Source of the DNA: Fodinibacter luteus
GTDB taxonomy: Bacteria; Actinomycetota; Actinomycetes; Actinomycetales; Dermatophilaceae
Direction: 5' to 3'
Assembly: GCF_039541575.1 (NCBI RefSeq)
Contig: NZ_BAABGM010000024.1
Location: forward strand, 102,129-166,128
Length of the DNA stretch: 64,000 nucleotides
This document shows, one piece after another, positions 8,219 to 17,227 of this stretch. Both the position numbers and the translations under genes were made by a program. How positions within the stretch are numbered: position 1 is the stretch's first letter; every line of letters begins with the position of its first letter. The notes below the pieces were generated by a model. It was not told the DNA's origin, did no database searches, and was given only the letters and a program-made list of their open reading frames with translations.

Positions 8219-8608
8219 TCAGCCGCCCCGGGGGTCGTAGGGATCCGCCGGGTCGGCGGGTCGGCGTCCGTCGCCGGCAGGCGGGTGGCCCGGGTCGTCG
8301 GCGACACCGACCGGATGCCGGCCGCCCGCGTCCCCGCACAGCGTGGCGAGCGCCCGCTCGCGCTCGGCGAGCTCCTCGCGCAGCTCCTCGAGGCGGGCGT
8401 CGACGTCCGCCATCCGGTAGCCGCGCAGCGCGGTGTCGAAGCGCACGGCATCCACGTCGGCCGCCGCGGGCACCTCGGGCAGGCCCGTGTCGGGTGTCGA
8501 GCGCACCGGCTCGACGAGCGGGTCGGCGGGCAGCCGCCCGCTCGCGACGCCGAGCACGGCAGCGACGAGCGCGACGGCGGCGAGCACGAGGACGACGTCG
8601 GGGACCAC
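8219..8608 (-). CDS. Small membrane-anchored DivIVA-domain protein
   Basis: This 129-residue protein has one N-terminal membrane helix (residues 4-22), an acidic linker, then a DivIVA-type motif (VRFDTALRGYRMADVDARLE, about residues 55-74) with a short coiled coil after it and a disordered tail. The motif matches the RGY-x-x-x-x-VD pattern in the neighbouring GT-C fusion protein (about residue 53 there). The GTG at 8608 lies seven bases after a TAGGAT box, so the transcript looks leaderless. It is the first gene of the cluster that runs to the mannosyltransferase. A role in marking the membrane site for the later products is possible but unproven. Confidence 0.7.
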   Translation of the reverse strand: MVPDVVLVLAAVALVAAVLGVASGRLPADPLVEPVRSTPDTGLPEVPAAADVDAVRFDTALRGYRMADVDARLEELREELAERERALATLCGDAGGRHPVGVADDPGHPPAGDGRRPADPADPYDPRGG

Positions 8609-8615
8609 GCCGCCG

Positions 8616-8621
8616 ATCCTA
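8616..8621 (-). promoter_or_regulatory. -10 box for the DivIVA/GT-C operon
   Basis: TAGGAT on the minus strand lies seven bases before GTG 8608. It sits between the stop of the LOG-family gene (8640) and the operon, so the envelope cluster can be transcribed independently. Confidence 0.5.
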
Positions 8622-8639
8622 CGGCGGCGTGCCGTGGGC

Positions 8640-9449
8640 CTACTCGGGGTACGTCGCACCCTCGGGCTGGTCAGGGGTGGGCCCGGCCGAGGTGTCGGCC
8701 GCGACGATGGCGGCCACCGCCTCGTCGACGTCGTCGGTGAGGGTGAGCAGGTCGAGGTCGCGGGTGCTGATCGTGCCCGCCGCGGCCGCCGTGCCGCGCA
8801 GCCAGTCGAGCAGACCGCTCCAGTACCCCGACCCGAGCAGGACGATGGGAAAGCTCGTCACCTTCTCGGTCTGCACGAGGGTCACGGCCTCGAAGAGCTC
8901 GTCGAGCGTGCCGAACCCCCCGGGCAGGACGATGAACCCCTGCGCGTACTTGACGAACATCGTCTTGCGGGCGAAGAAGTAGCGGAAGTTGACGCCGAGG
9001 TCGACGAACTCGTTGAGCCCGGCCTCGAACGGCAGCTCGATGCCGAGACCGACCGAGGTCCCCCCGGCCTCGAGCGCCCCGCGGTTGGCGGCCTCCATGG
9101 CACCCGGTCCCCCACCGGTGATGACCGCGTACCCCGCCTCGCACAGGGCGGTGCCCACCCGGCGGGCCAGCTCGTAGAGGGGGTCGCTCGGGTGCGTGCG
9201 CGCCGAGCCGAAGACGCTGACCGCGGGGCCGACCTCGGCGAGCGCGCCGAACCCGGTGACGAACTCGGACTGGATCCGCATGACCCGCCACGGGTCGGTG
9301 TGCAGCCAGTCCGCGGACCCGCGGCTGTCGAGCAGGCGCTGGTCGGTCGTCGACCGTGGCACCCGGGAGCGCCGCATGACGACCGGTCCCTGGTGGTAGT
9401 CGCGGTCGGCGACCCACGAGGGAGTCGGGGTGGGGTCGAGGGGGTCCAC
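8640..9449 (-). CDS. LOG-family (TIGR00730) Rossmann-fold protein
   Basis: This 269-residue protein carries both family motifs, VITGGGPGAMEAANRGA and VLPGGFGTLDELFE, which form the nucleotide site of LOG phosphoribohydrolases. Such enzymes cleave cytokinin riboside monophosphates or other nucleoside 5'-monophosphates to a base and ribose 5-phosphate. GTG 9449 is chosen because TACAGT ends six bases upstream; an in-frame ATG at 9476 overlaps no good signal. The protein is longer than the small LOG type, as in the actinobacterial form with an N-terminal extension. It lies downstream of dapE, as in several actinobacteria. Confidence 0.82.
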   Translation of the reverse strand: MDPLDPTPTPSWVADRDYHQGPVVMRRSRVPRSTTDQRLLDSRGSADWLHTDPWRVMRIQSEFVTGFGALAEVGPAVSVFGSARTHPSDPLYELARRVGTALCEAGYAVITGGGPGAMEAANRGALEAGGTSVGLGIELPFEAGLNEFVDLGVNFRYFFARKTMFVKYAQGFIVLPGGFGTLDELFEAVTLVQTEKVTSFPIVLLGSGYWSGLLDWLRGTAAAAGTISTRDLDLLTLTDDVDEAVAAIVAADTSAGPTPDQPEGATYPE

Positions 9450-9455
9450 GGCGTC

Positions 9456-9461
9456 ACTGTA
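9456..9461 (-). promoter_or_regulatory. -10 box of the LOG-family gene
   Basis: TACAGT on the minus strand ends six bases before GTG 9449, in the leaderless arrangement common in this window. Confidence 0.45.
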
Positions 9462-9494
9462 TGCCGGACACCCCACCCCACCGTCGCGCTGAGT

Positions 9495-9526
9495 GCGGAC
9501 GTGGTTGCCGGGGCGACCACGTCCGC
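9495..9526 (-). terminator. Hairpin between dapE and the LOG-family gene
   Basis: Two perfect 11-base arms (9495-9505 and 9516-9526) enclose a ten-base loop, 35 bases after the dapE stop. It is probably the dapE terminator, because the next gene has its own -10 box. Confidence 0.6.
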
Positions 9527-9560
9527 CCCGCGGCGAGGGAGTACAGCGAGGGTCGGTCGC

Positions 9561-10655
9561 TCAGGCCAGCCACCGGAGCAGGGCCGCCTCGCAGCGGGCG
9601 TACTGCTCGACGGGGCACTGCTCGTCGTCCATGTGGGCGAGGTTCGGGTCGCCGGGGCCGAAGTTGACCGCGGGCACCCCGATCGCGGAGAAGCGGGCGA
9701 CGTCGGTCCAGCCCTGCTTCGCCTCGACGGGCAGTCCGAGGGCGTCGACGAAGGCCCGGGCCGCCGGCAGGTGCAGGCCCGGGCGGGCTCCCCCGGCGTT
9801 GTCGACGACGTCGACGTCGAAGCCCGTGAACACCTCCCGCACGTGGGCCTCCGCCTCCGCCTCGGACCGCGAGGGGGCGTACCGGTAGTTGACCGTGACC
9901 GTGCACCGGTCGGGGACGACGTTGGTCGCGGTGCCGCCGGAGATGAGCACGGCGCCCAGTGCCTCGCGGAACTCGAGCCCGTCGACGACGACCGTCGCCG
10001 GCTCGTAGGAGGTCAGGCGGGCCAGGACCTCGCCGGCATCGTGGATCGCGTTGTGGCCCTTCCAGGGCCGCGCCGAGTGGGCGGCGACTCCCGTGGTCGA
10101 GACCTCCGCCCGCAGGGTGCCCTTGCAGCCGCCCTCGACGCGCCCGTCGGTCGGCTCGAGGAGGACGGCGAAGTCGGCGTCGGTGAGCAGCTCGGGGCGC
10201 TGCTGCTCGACGTGCAGGAGGCCGTTGAACCGCGAGTCGATCTCCTCGGCCTCGTAGAGGACGAGGGTGACGTCACGGCTCGGCGCTCGCACCTCGTGGG
10301 CGACCCGGAGCACGACGGCGACGCCGCCCTTCATGTCGACGGTGCCCCGGCCCCACAGCACCTCGCCGCCCGGTGCCTCGACCCGGCGGGTGGGCAGGTT
10401 CGCGGGGTCGCTCGTGAGGGGCACGGTGTCGAGGTGGCCCGCGAGCACGACCCGCTCCGCGCGACCGAGCGAGGTGCGGGCGACGACCGTGTTGCCGAGC
10501 CGGGTCACGTCGAGGTGCGGCAGGTCACGCAGGGCCGCCTCGACGGCATCCGTGAGGGCCGCCTCCCCGAGGCTCACCGACTCGATGTCGCACACCGCGG
10601 CGGTGAGCGTGGTGACGTCGGCGGTGAGGTCGAGCACGGTGGCGGTGGACGGCAT
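9561..10655 (-). CDS. dapE: Succinyl-diaminopimelate desuccinylase
   Basis: This 364-residue M20-family zinc hydrolase releases succinate from N-succinyl-LL-2,6-diaminopimelate in the succinylase branch of lysine and cell-wall diaminopimelate synthesis. VLAGHLDTVPL carries the first metal His and the catalytic Asp, GRGTVDMKGG the bridging Asp, YEAEEID the general-base Glu pair, and the C-terminal HMDDE the last metal His. The length fits the actinobacterial form. ATG 10655 lies six bases after TACGCT. It is divergent from dapD, 87 bases away, which supports the pathway assignment. Confidence 0.9.
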   Translation of the reverse strand: MPSTATVLDLTADVTTLTAAVCDIESVSLGEAALTDAVEAALRDLPHLDVTRLGNTVVARTSLGRAERVVLAGHLDTVPLTSDPANLPTRRVEAPGGEVLWGRGTVDMKGGVAVVLRVAHEVRAPSRDVTLVLYEAEEIDSRFNGLLHVEQQRPELLTDADFAVLLEPTDGRVEGGCKGTLRAEVSTTGVAAHSARPWKGHNAIHDAGEVLARLTSYEPATVVVDGLEFREALGAVLISGGTATNVVPDRCTVTVNYRYAPSRSEAEAEAHVREVFTGFDVDVVDNAGGARPGLHLPAARAFVDALGLPVEAKQGWTDVARFSAIGVPAVNFGPGDPNLAHMDDEQCPVEQYARCEAALLRWLA

Positions 10656-10661
10656 GCGGCC

Positions 10662-10735
10662 AGCGTATCGACCGGCCGGGGCCACGCCGCGGCCCGCGGC
10701 CGGCGCCCCGGGGCGTCGCCGCGCCACCGTAGGCT
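10662..10735. promoter_or_regulatory. Divergent leaderless promoters of dapE and dapD
   Basis: On the minus strand TACGCT (10667-10662) is six bases before the dapE ATG. On the plus strand TAGGCT (10730-10735) is seven bases before the dapD ATG. The 87-base gap therefore holds two back-to-back leaderless promoters for consecutive-pathway genes. Confidence 0.5.
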
Positions 10736-10742
10736 GGTCGGC

Positions 10743-11675
10743 ATGACGCGCACCGCCTGGGGCCACGGCCTGCTCACCCTCACGGACGACGGGACCGTGC
10801 TCGACGCGTGGTTCCCGGCACCGGCGCTCGGCGAGCCCGGCGGCGCGGGAGAGCTGGCGGCCCCCGCGGGCCTCGAGGCGCTCGTCAAGGCGGATGCCGT
10901 GCGCGGCGTGCGCCGCGAGCTGCGCCTCGTCACCGTCGACCTCGACGCACCCCCCGCCGACACCGCCGACGGGTGGCTGCGCCTGCACCTGCTCTCGCAC
11001 CGGCTCTGCCCGCCGAACAGCATCGACCTCGACGGCCTCTTCGGCGTGCTCACCAACGTCGTGTGGACCTCGCAGGGCCCCTGTGCCGTCGACGGCTTCG
11101 AGCTGACCCGTGCCCGGATGCTCGCGCGCGGGCCGGTGCAGGTGTTCGGCGTCGACAAGTTCCCCCGGATGACCGACTACGTCGTGCCGAGCGGGGTCCG
11201 GGTCGCGGATGCCGACCGCGTGCGCCTCGGTGCCCACCTCGCGAGCGGCACGACCGTCATGCACGAGGGGTTCGTCAACTTCAACGCCGGCACCCTCGGC
11301 ACGTCGATGGTCGAGGGCCGGATCAGCCAGGGCGTCGTCGTCGGCGACGGCTCCGACATCGGTGGCGGCGCCTCGACGATGGGCACGCTCTCCGGCGGGG
11401 GCACGGAACGCGTCAGCATCGGTGAGCGTTGCCTCCTCGGAGCCGAGTCCGGGCTCGGCATCGCGCTCGGTGACGACTGCGTCGTCGAGGCCGGGCTCTA
11501 CCTCACCGCCGGGACGAAGGTGACCCTGCCCGACGGGACCGTCACCAAGGCCCGCGAGCTGTCCGGGCAGGGCAGCCTGCTCTTCCGGCGCAACTCGGTG
11601 ACCGGCACCGTCGAGGCCCACCCGCGCGACGGCCACGGCATCGTGCTCAACTCGGCGCTCCACGCCAACGACTGA
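10743..11675 (+). CDS. dapD: Tetrahydrodipicolinate N-succinyltransferase
   Basis: This 310-residue acyltransferase transfers succinyl from succinyl-CoA to tetrahydrodipicolinate, the step that starts the succinylase branch completed by DapC and DapE. It has the actinobacterial DapD layout: an N-terminal domain, then a left-handed beta-helix of hexapeptide repeats (VRLGAHLASGTTVMHEGFVN and VVVGDGSDIGGGASTMGTL) and the MVEGRISQGV segment. The C-terminus ends in NSALHAND. ATG 10743 follows TAGGCT by seven bases. The gene pairs divergently with dapE. Confidence 0.92.
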   Translation: MTRTAWGHGLLTLTDDGTVLDAWFPAPALGEPGGAGELAAPAGLEALVKADAVRGVRRELRLVTVDLDAPPADTADGWLRLHLLSHRLCPPNSIDLDGLFGVLTNVVWTSQGPCAVDGFELTRARMLARGPVQVFGVDKFPRMTDYVVPSGVRVADADRVRLGAHLASGTTVMHEGFVNFNAGTLGTSMVEGRISQGVVVGDGSDIGGGASTMGTLSGGGTERVSIGERCLLGAESGLGIALGDDCVVEAGLYLTAGTKVTLPDGTVTKARELSGQGSLLFRRNSVTGTVEAHPRDGHGIVLNSALHAND

Positions 11676-11752
11676 CCCCGCCCGGGGCGGCAGGCCCACC
11701 GCCACGGCCCCGACGACCCACACCACCTGACCACCGAAGGACACCGCACCGC

Positions 11753-12643
11753 ATGCCGCGCACCCCGAAGGGCGCCCTCACGCTCGCCGAGGAGGGGCCG
11801 CCGTCCGCGCGCCGGCGCCGGTTCGCCGTGCTCCTCGTGCTCGCCCTCGTCGCCGTCCTGGGCACCGCGGCCTACGTCGGCATCGGGCACCTGCGCGCCA
11901 TCGTCACCGGTGAGCAGTGCCGCGTCACCGCGGCGGGCTCGACCTTCCAGTGGGCTCCCGACCAGGCGAGCAACGCGGCGGCGATCACCGCGATCGCCGT
12001 CCAGCGCGACCTGCCGCCGCGGGCCGCGACGATCGCCATCGCGACCGCCATGCAGGAGTCCAAGGTGCGCAACGTGCGGTTCGGCGACCGCGACTCGCTC
12101 GGGCTGTTCCAGCAGCGCCCCTCGCAGGGCTGGGGCACCCCCGAGCAGATCCTCAACCCGGAGTACTCGACGAACAAGTTCTACGACGCTCTCGTCGAGG
12201 TCGACGGGTACACCGAGATGGACATCGCCGAGGCCGCCCAGGCCGTGCAGCGGTCCGCGGCCGGCGAGGCCTACGCCCAGCACGAGCCGCAGGCGCGCGT
12301 CACGGCATCCGTGCTCTCGGGCCAGACCCACGCCGGCGCCGTGTGCGCGCTCAAGGACCCCGAGGACGCAGGCGACCCCGAGCGGGTCGCCGCGCTGCTC
12401 GAGCAGGACTTCGGGGTGTCGGCCGACGTCGACGGCTCGACCGTCGTCGTGCGCACCGACGACGACGACCTCGCGTGGGCCGTGGGCTCCTGGGCCGTGG
12501 CGCGCGCCACCGACACCGGGGCGGTGCGGGTCGTCGTCGGCGACCGGGAGTGGCAGCGCGCCATGGCGGACTCGGCCCTGGAGTGGCGCACCGTCGACGC
12601 CCCGGGCGCGGACGCCCCGGCCGTCACCATCCACCTGGCCTGA
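11753..12643 (+). CDS. Membrane-anchored lysozyme/transglycosylase-like protein
   Basis: This 296-residue protein has an N-terminal basic stretch and one membrane helix (about residues 23-45) that puts the rest outside the cell. The extracellular domain has ATAMQESKVRN, with a Glu where lytic transglycosylases have their catalytic Glu, followed by DSLGLFQQRPSQGWG; this E-S-x(n)-GLFQ pattern is typical of lysozyme-like (SLT/GH23-related) folds. Many such actinobacterial proteins carry misleading heavy-metal-transporter names. A role in peptidoglycan cleavage is likely but not proven. It starts 77 bases after dapD and may be co-transcribed with it. Confidence 0.6.
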   Translation: MPRTPKGALTLAEEGPPSARRRRFAVLLVLALVAVLGTAAYVGIGHLRAIVTGEQCRVTAAGSTFQWAPDQASNAAAITAIAVQRDLPPRAATIAIATAMQESKVRNVRFGDRDSLGLFQQRPSQGWGTPEQILNPEYSTNKFYDALVEVDGYTEMDIAEAAQAVQRSAAGEAYAQHEPQARVTASVLSGQTHAGAVCALKDPEDAGDPERVAALLEQDFGVSADVDGSTVVVRTDDDDLAWAVGSWAVARATDTGAVRVVVGDREWQRAMADSALEWRTVDAPGADAPAVTIHLA

Positions 12644-12718
12644 ACCCTGCCCGGGCGCCCCCGGGCCTCCCCCGGGCCTCCCCCAACCCCCTCCGCGGGC
12701 CTCTCCGTGAGGCTCAGG

Positions 12719-12755
12719 GCACTCCGCGGGCTCAGGAGCACTCCGCGGGCTCAGG
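12719..12755. repeat. Two tandem 18-bp repeats in a convergent intergenic region
   Basis: An 18-base unit beginning GCACTCCGCGGG occurs at 12719-12736 and again at 12738-12755, a period of 19. The ten bases TCAGGAGCAC (12732-12741) also have an inverted copy at 12782-12791. The block separates two genes ending toward each other, so a folded 3' end or terminator is the likeliest role. Confidence 0.6.
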
Positions 12756-12823
12756 GCCGTCAGCGCACCTGAGCCGACGAGGTGCTCCTGACTGCGCGGG
12801 GTCGTCGGCGAGGATGCCGTGGG

Positions 12824-14023
12824 TCAGGTCGTGAGGCTGAGCTCGCGCGCGGCCGACCGGGCCGGCACCGACGCCATGGCCTGCTCGAGGTCGGCCACGA
12901 CGTCGTCGGGGCTCTCGAGCCCGACGGACAGCCGGAGCAGCCCGGCGTCCGGGCGTGCCTCGGCGGCGACCGGACGGTGGGTCAGGGCCGCAGGGTGCTG
13001 GACGAGGGTGTCGACCCCCCCGAGCGAGACGGCGTGCGTCACGAGGCGGCAGTGCTCGGCGACCGCGGCCGCGGCCGCGTACCCGCCGGCGAGGGTGAAC
13101 GCGAGGACGGCGCCCGGCCCGCTCATCTGCCTCCCGACGAGACCGGATGGGTCGCACTCGGGCAGCCCGGGGTAGTGGACGCGCTCGACCTCGGCCCGCC
13201 CGGCGAGCCACCCGGCGACGACGGTGGCGTGCTCCTGCTGGGTGCGCACGCGCACCGGGAGGGTCTGCAGCCCCCGGTGCAGCTCGTAGGCCGACTGCGG
13301 GGAGAGCAGCCCGCCGGTGACCGCCCGCACCCGGCGCAGCCGGGCCGCCCACGCGTCGTCGGTCGCGACGACCCCGCCGAGCAGGTCACCGTGGCCCCCG
13401 ATGAACTTCGTCGCCGAGTGCACGCTGAGCGCCGCCCCGTGCGCGAGCGGCTGCTGCAGCACCGGGGTGGCGAAGGTGTTGTCGACGAGCACGGGGACGC
13501 CGCCCGCCCGCTCGACGACGTCGTGGATGTCGACGAGGTCGAGCGAGGGGTTGCCCGGGGTCTCGACGATGACGAGGCCCGTGTCCGGGCGGGTCGCGGC
13601 GTCCACCGTGGCGGCCGTCGCCCACGTGACGCGGGTGCCGAGCAGCCCGGTGGCGAGCAGGTGGTCGGTGCCTCCGTACAGCGGGCGGACCGCGACGACG
13701 TGCGGCCGCCCCGCGGCGACGGCGGCGAGCAGGCAGGCGGAGATCGCGGCCATGCCCGACGCGAAGGCCACCCCGGCCCGGGCCCCCTCGAGCCGGGCCA
13801 CGGCGCGCTCGAAGCGGTCGACGGTGGGGTTCCACAGCCGCTGGTAGACGAGCGAGTCGTCGTCGAGCGGCCGGCCCCCCGACGCCATCCGCTCGTAGGC
13901 CTGCCCACCGCGCTCGACACCGGGCAGGGGGTAGGTGCTCGACAGGTCGATCGGGGGGACGTGCACGCCGAGGGCCGTGAGGTCCTCGCGGCCGGCGTGG
14001 ACGGCGAGAGTTCCGTGCTCCAT
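12824..14023 (-). CDS. PLP-dependent sulfur amino acid enzyme (Cys/Met metabolism family)
   Basis: This 399-residue protein belongs to the family of cystathionine gamma-synthase, cystathionine gamma-lyase and methionine gamma-lyase. Family marks are GVAFASGMAAISA (cofactor phosphate loop), PLYGGTDHLL, TPGNPSLDLVD, VLVDNTFATPVLQQPLAHGA and SATKFIGGHGDLLGG, where Lys forms the PLP Schiff base. Which reaction it catalyses cannot be settled from motifs. The divergent Lrp/AsnC regulator suggests amino-acid control and is common for methionine gamma-lyase-type catabolic enzymes. An operator-like palindrome sits between the two. Confidence 0.82.
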   Translation of the reverse strand: MEHGTLAVHAGREDLTALGVHVPPIDLSSTYPLPGVERGGQAYERMASGGRPLDDDSLVYQRLWNPTVDRFERAVARLEGARAGVAFASGMAAISACLLAAVAAGRPHVVAVRPLYGGTDHLLATGLLGTRVTWATAATVDAATRPDTGLVIVETPGNPSLDLVDIHDVVERAGGVPVLVDNTFATPVLQQPLAHGAALSVHSATKFIGGHGDLLGGVVATDDAWAARLRRVRAVTGGLLSPQSAYELHRGLQTLPVRVRTQQEHATVVAGWLAGRAEVERVHYPGLPECDPSGLVGRQMSGPGAVLAFTLAGGYAAAAAVAEHCRLVTHAVSLGGVDTLVQHPAALTHRPVAAEARPDAGLLRLSVGLESPDDVVADLEQAMASVPARSAARELSLTT

Positions 14024-14039
14024 ACGCTCAGGATCGCGC

Positions 14040-14073
14040 TTTCTCCGATTCAGGCACAAGGAATCCGGGGAAA
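14040..14073. promoter_or_regulatory. Palindromic operator candidate between the PLP enzyme and lrp genes
   Basis: TTTCTCCGATTC (14040-14051) and GAATCCGGGGAAA (14061-14073) form an imperfect inverted repeat with a nine-base centre. It lies in the 90-base gap between a PLP enzyme and its divergent Lrp-type regulator, the usual place for a local Lrp/AsnC operator. Confidence 0.5.
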
Positions 14074-14113
14074 CCTCGGCGAAGATCACCTTCGGCCGGG
14101 GATGCTTGGGTGC

Positions 14114-14635
14114 ATGACCGCTCCCGAGCCCGGCGACCGGCGGAATCCACGGCCCGCACGGGTCCCGCGCACCGCACCTCGCCCCCTCGACGCGGTCGAC
14201 CGGCTCCTCGTCGAGCTGCTCGCCCAGGACGGCCGGATGCCGAACGCGGAGCTGGCCCGGCGGGTGGGCCTCGCGGAGTCGACGTGCGCCGGCCGGGTCA
14301 AGGCCCTCCGCGATGCCGGGGTCGTGCGAGCCGTGCGGGCCGAGATCGACCTCGCCGCGGTCGGGCGCCCCATGGAGGCGATGGTCGCCCTCCGGTTCAC
14401 CGGCCACGCTCGTGAGTCGATGGACTCCTTCCGCGACCGGGTGGCGTCCATCCCGGGGGTCGTCGCGGCCTACCACGTCGCCGGGGCCGACGACTTCCTC
14501 GTGCACATCAGCGGGGCGACGGCCAACGACCTGCGCGACCTCGTGCTCGACCACCTCACGTCGGTCGAGGGGGTCGCGCACGCCCAGACGAGCCTCATCT
14601 TCGAGCGGGTGCGCGGTCGGCGGCCGCTCGGCTGA
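14114..14635 (+). CDS. Lrp/AsnC-family transcriptional regulator
   Basis: This 173-residue regulator has an N-terminal winged helix-turn-helix (LDAVDRLLVELLAQDGRMPN, then ELARRVGLAESTCAGRVKAL, about residues 30-70) and a C-terminal RAM effector domain (AMVALRFTGH, VVAAYHVAGADDFLVHI, VEGVAHAQTSLIFERV). Lrp proteins sense amino acids and form octamers. The gene is divergent from the PLP enzyme with a palindrome between them, so it most likely regulates that enzyme in response to a sulfur or branched amino acid. Confidence 0.88.
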   Translation: MTAPEPGDRRNPRPARVPRTAPRPLDAVDRLLVELLAQDGRMPNAELARRVGLAESTCAGRVKALRDAGVVRAVRAEIDLAAVGRPMEAMVALRFTGHARESMDSFRDRVASIPGVVAAYHVAGADDFLVHISGATANDLRDLVLDHLTSVEGVAHAQTSLIFERVRGRRPLG

Positions 14636-14636
14636 G

Positions 14637-14652
14637 GCGCCGGGTCCGGCGC
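14637..14652. terminator. Short hairpin between convergent lrp and gltA
   Basis: GCGCCGG (14637-14643) and CCGGCGC (14646-14652) form a seven-pair stem with a two-base spacer, immediately after the lrp stop and between convergent genes. The very small loop makes it a weak candidate. Confidence 0.35.
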
Positions 14653-14677
14653 GCGCCCGCGCCCGCCCTCCGCCGGG

Positions 14678-15964
<1,287 letters not shown>

Positions 15965-16062
15965 GTCGAAAGGTCCTTCTCGTCGGGCGCGGAGTCGGTG
16001 CGACCCTACCGCCCGTGCTCCGAGCCGGGAAACGCAGCGGACCGGGCGGTGGCCGTCGAAGG

Positions 16063-17211
16063 TCAGGCGAGGCGGCGAACGGCGGCTTCGACCCGCTCGT
16101 CGGTCGCCGTGAGCGCGAGGCGCACGTGCTCGCGACCCGCGGGACCGTAGAAGTCGCCGGGGGCGGCGAGGATGCCGCGCGCGGCGAGCCGCTCGAGCGT
16201 GACCCGGCCCTCCTCCCCCGCCGTGGCCCACAGGTAGAGGCCCGCCTCGGAGTCGTCGACGCGCAGGCCGAAGCGCTCGACCGCCGGGAGCAGGGCCTGC
16301 CGCCGGGCGGCGTACCGCTCCTTCTGCAGCACGACGTGGTCGGCGTCGGACAACGCGGCGAGCACCGCCCGCTGCACCGGCCAGGGCACCATCATCCCGG
16401 CGTGCTTGCGCACCTCGAGGAGGCGCCCGACGAGGACGGGGTCGCCCGCGACGAACGCGGCGCGGTACCCGGCGAGGTTGGACTGCTTGGACAGCGAGTA
16501 GACGCAGAGCAGCCCCTCGTGCGAGCCACCGGTGACGCGGGGGTCGAGGAGCGACGGCGTCGTCGGGGGTTCGCGCGAGCCCGCCGCGCGCGGGCGCCAG
16601 TCGAGCTCGGCGTAGCACTCGTCGGAGGCGACGACGACCCCGTGCCGACGGGCCCACGACACGACCTTGGCGAGGTGCTCGATGCCGAGGACGCGCCCGG
16701 TCGGGTTGCTGGGGGTGTTGAGCCACAGCAGTCGCGGCGTCGTCGACGGGGTGAGCGGGCCGAGCGCCGTCAGCGCGTCGACCGCCACCGGGGTGGCCCC
16801 GACGAGCCGGGCCCCGACGTCGTAGGTCGGGTACGCGACCCGGGGGAAGGCGACGACGTCCCCGGGGCCGAGGCCGAGGAGCAGCGGTAGCCACGCGACG
16901 AGCTCCTTGGAGCCGATCGTCGGCAGCACGCCCGCCGGGTCGACGTCGGGCACCCCACGGCGGGCGGCGAACCACGTGGCCACGGCCTCCCGCAGGTCGG
17001 CCGTGCCCCAGGTCAGGGGGTAGCCGTGGGCGTCGGAGGCCTCGGCCAGCGCGTCGCGGACGACCTCGGGGGTCGGGTCGACCGGGGTGCCGACCGACAG
17101 GTCGACGAGCCCGGTACCCGCCGTGCCGCCCAGGGAGGGGTCGGAAAAGGCGCTCGCCCGCTCCTTGGTCGGAGCGAGCGAGTCCCACGGGAAGTCGGGG
17201 AGCTGGAGCAC
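16063..17211 (-). CDS. dapC: Succinyldiaminopimelate aminotransferase
   Basis: This 382-residue class I PLP aminotransferase has the features of actinobacterial DapC: LWLNTPSNPTGRVL, VASDECYAELDW, and YSLSKQSNLAGYRAAFVAGD with the PLP lysine (SLSKQSN). It makes N-succinyl-LL-diaminopimelate from the keto acid, between DapD and DapE. The GTG start at 17211 follows the ferredoxin stop by 16 bases with a GGGGCGGG-type ribosome site. The pair fdxA-dapC is conserved in mycobacteria (fdxC with Rv1178), which supports the assignment. The three dap genes lie within 8 kb but in separate transcripts. Confidence 0.88.
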   Translation of the reverse strand: MLQLPDFPWDSLAPTKERASAFSDPSLGGTAGTGLVDLSVGTPVDPTPEVVRDALAEASDAHGYPLTWGTADLREAVATWFAARRGVPDVDPAGVLPTIGSKELVAWLPLLLGLGPGDVVAFPRVAYPTYDVGARLVGATPVAVDALTALGPLTPSTTPRLLWLNTPSNPTGRVLGIEHLAKVVSWARRHGVVVASDECYAELDWRPRAAGSREPPTTPSLLDPRVTGGSHEGLLCVYSLSKQSNLAGYRAAFVAGDPVLVGRLLEVRKHAGMMVPWPVQRAVLAALSDADHVVLQKERYAARRQALLPAVERFGLRVDDSEAGLYLWATAGEEGRVTLERLAARGILAAPGDFYGPAGREHVRLALTATDERVEAAVRRLA

Positions 17212-17227
17212 CCGGCGGCACCCGCCC

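Noticed and set aside
5552..8740. Plus-strand open frame of 1062 codons opposite the DivIVA/GT-C cluster
   Set aside because: It is an antisense shadow in very G+C-rich DNA: composition is Arg/Gly/Pro/Asp-rich without domains, and the minus strand has clear membrane proteins with coupled starts.
8433..10742. Long upstream extension of the dapD frame
   Set aside because: The family start is at 10743 with a leaderless box; the extension runs antisense through dapE and LOG and has no domain content.
12719..12791. Repeat block as a CRISPR or attachment site
   Set aside because: Only two units with a one-base gap; position between convergent genes fits a folded 3' end better.
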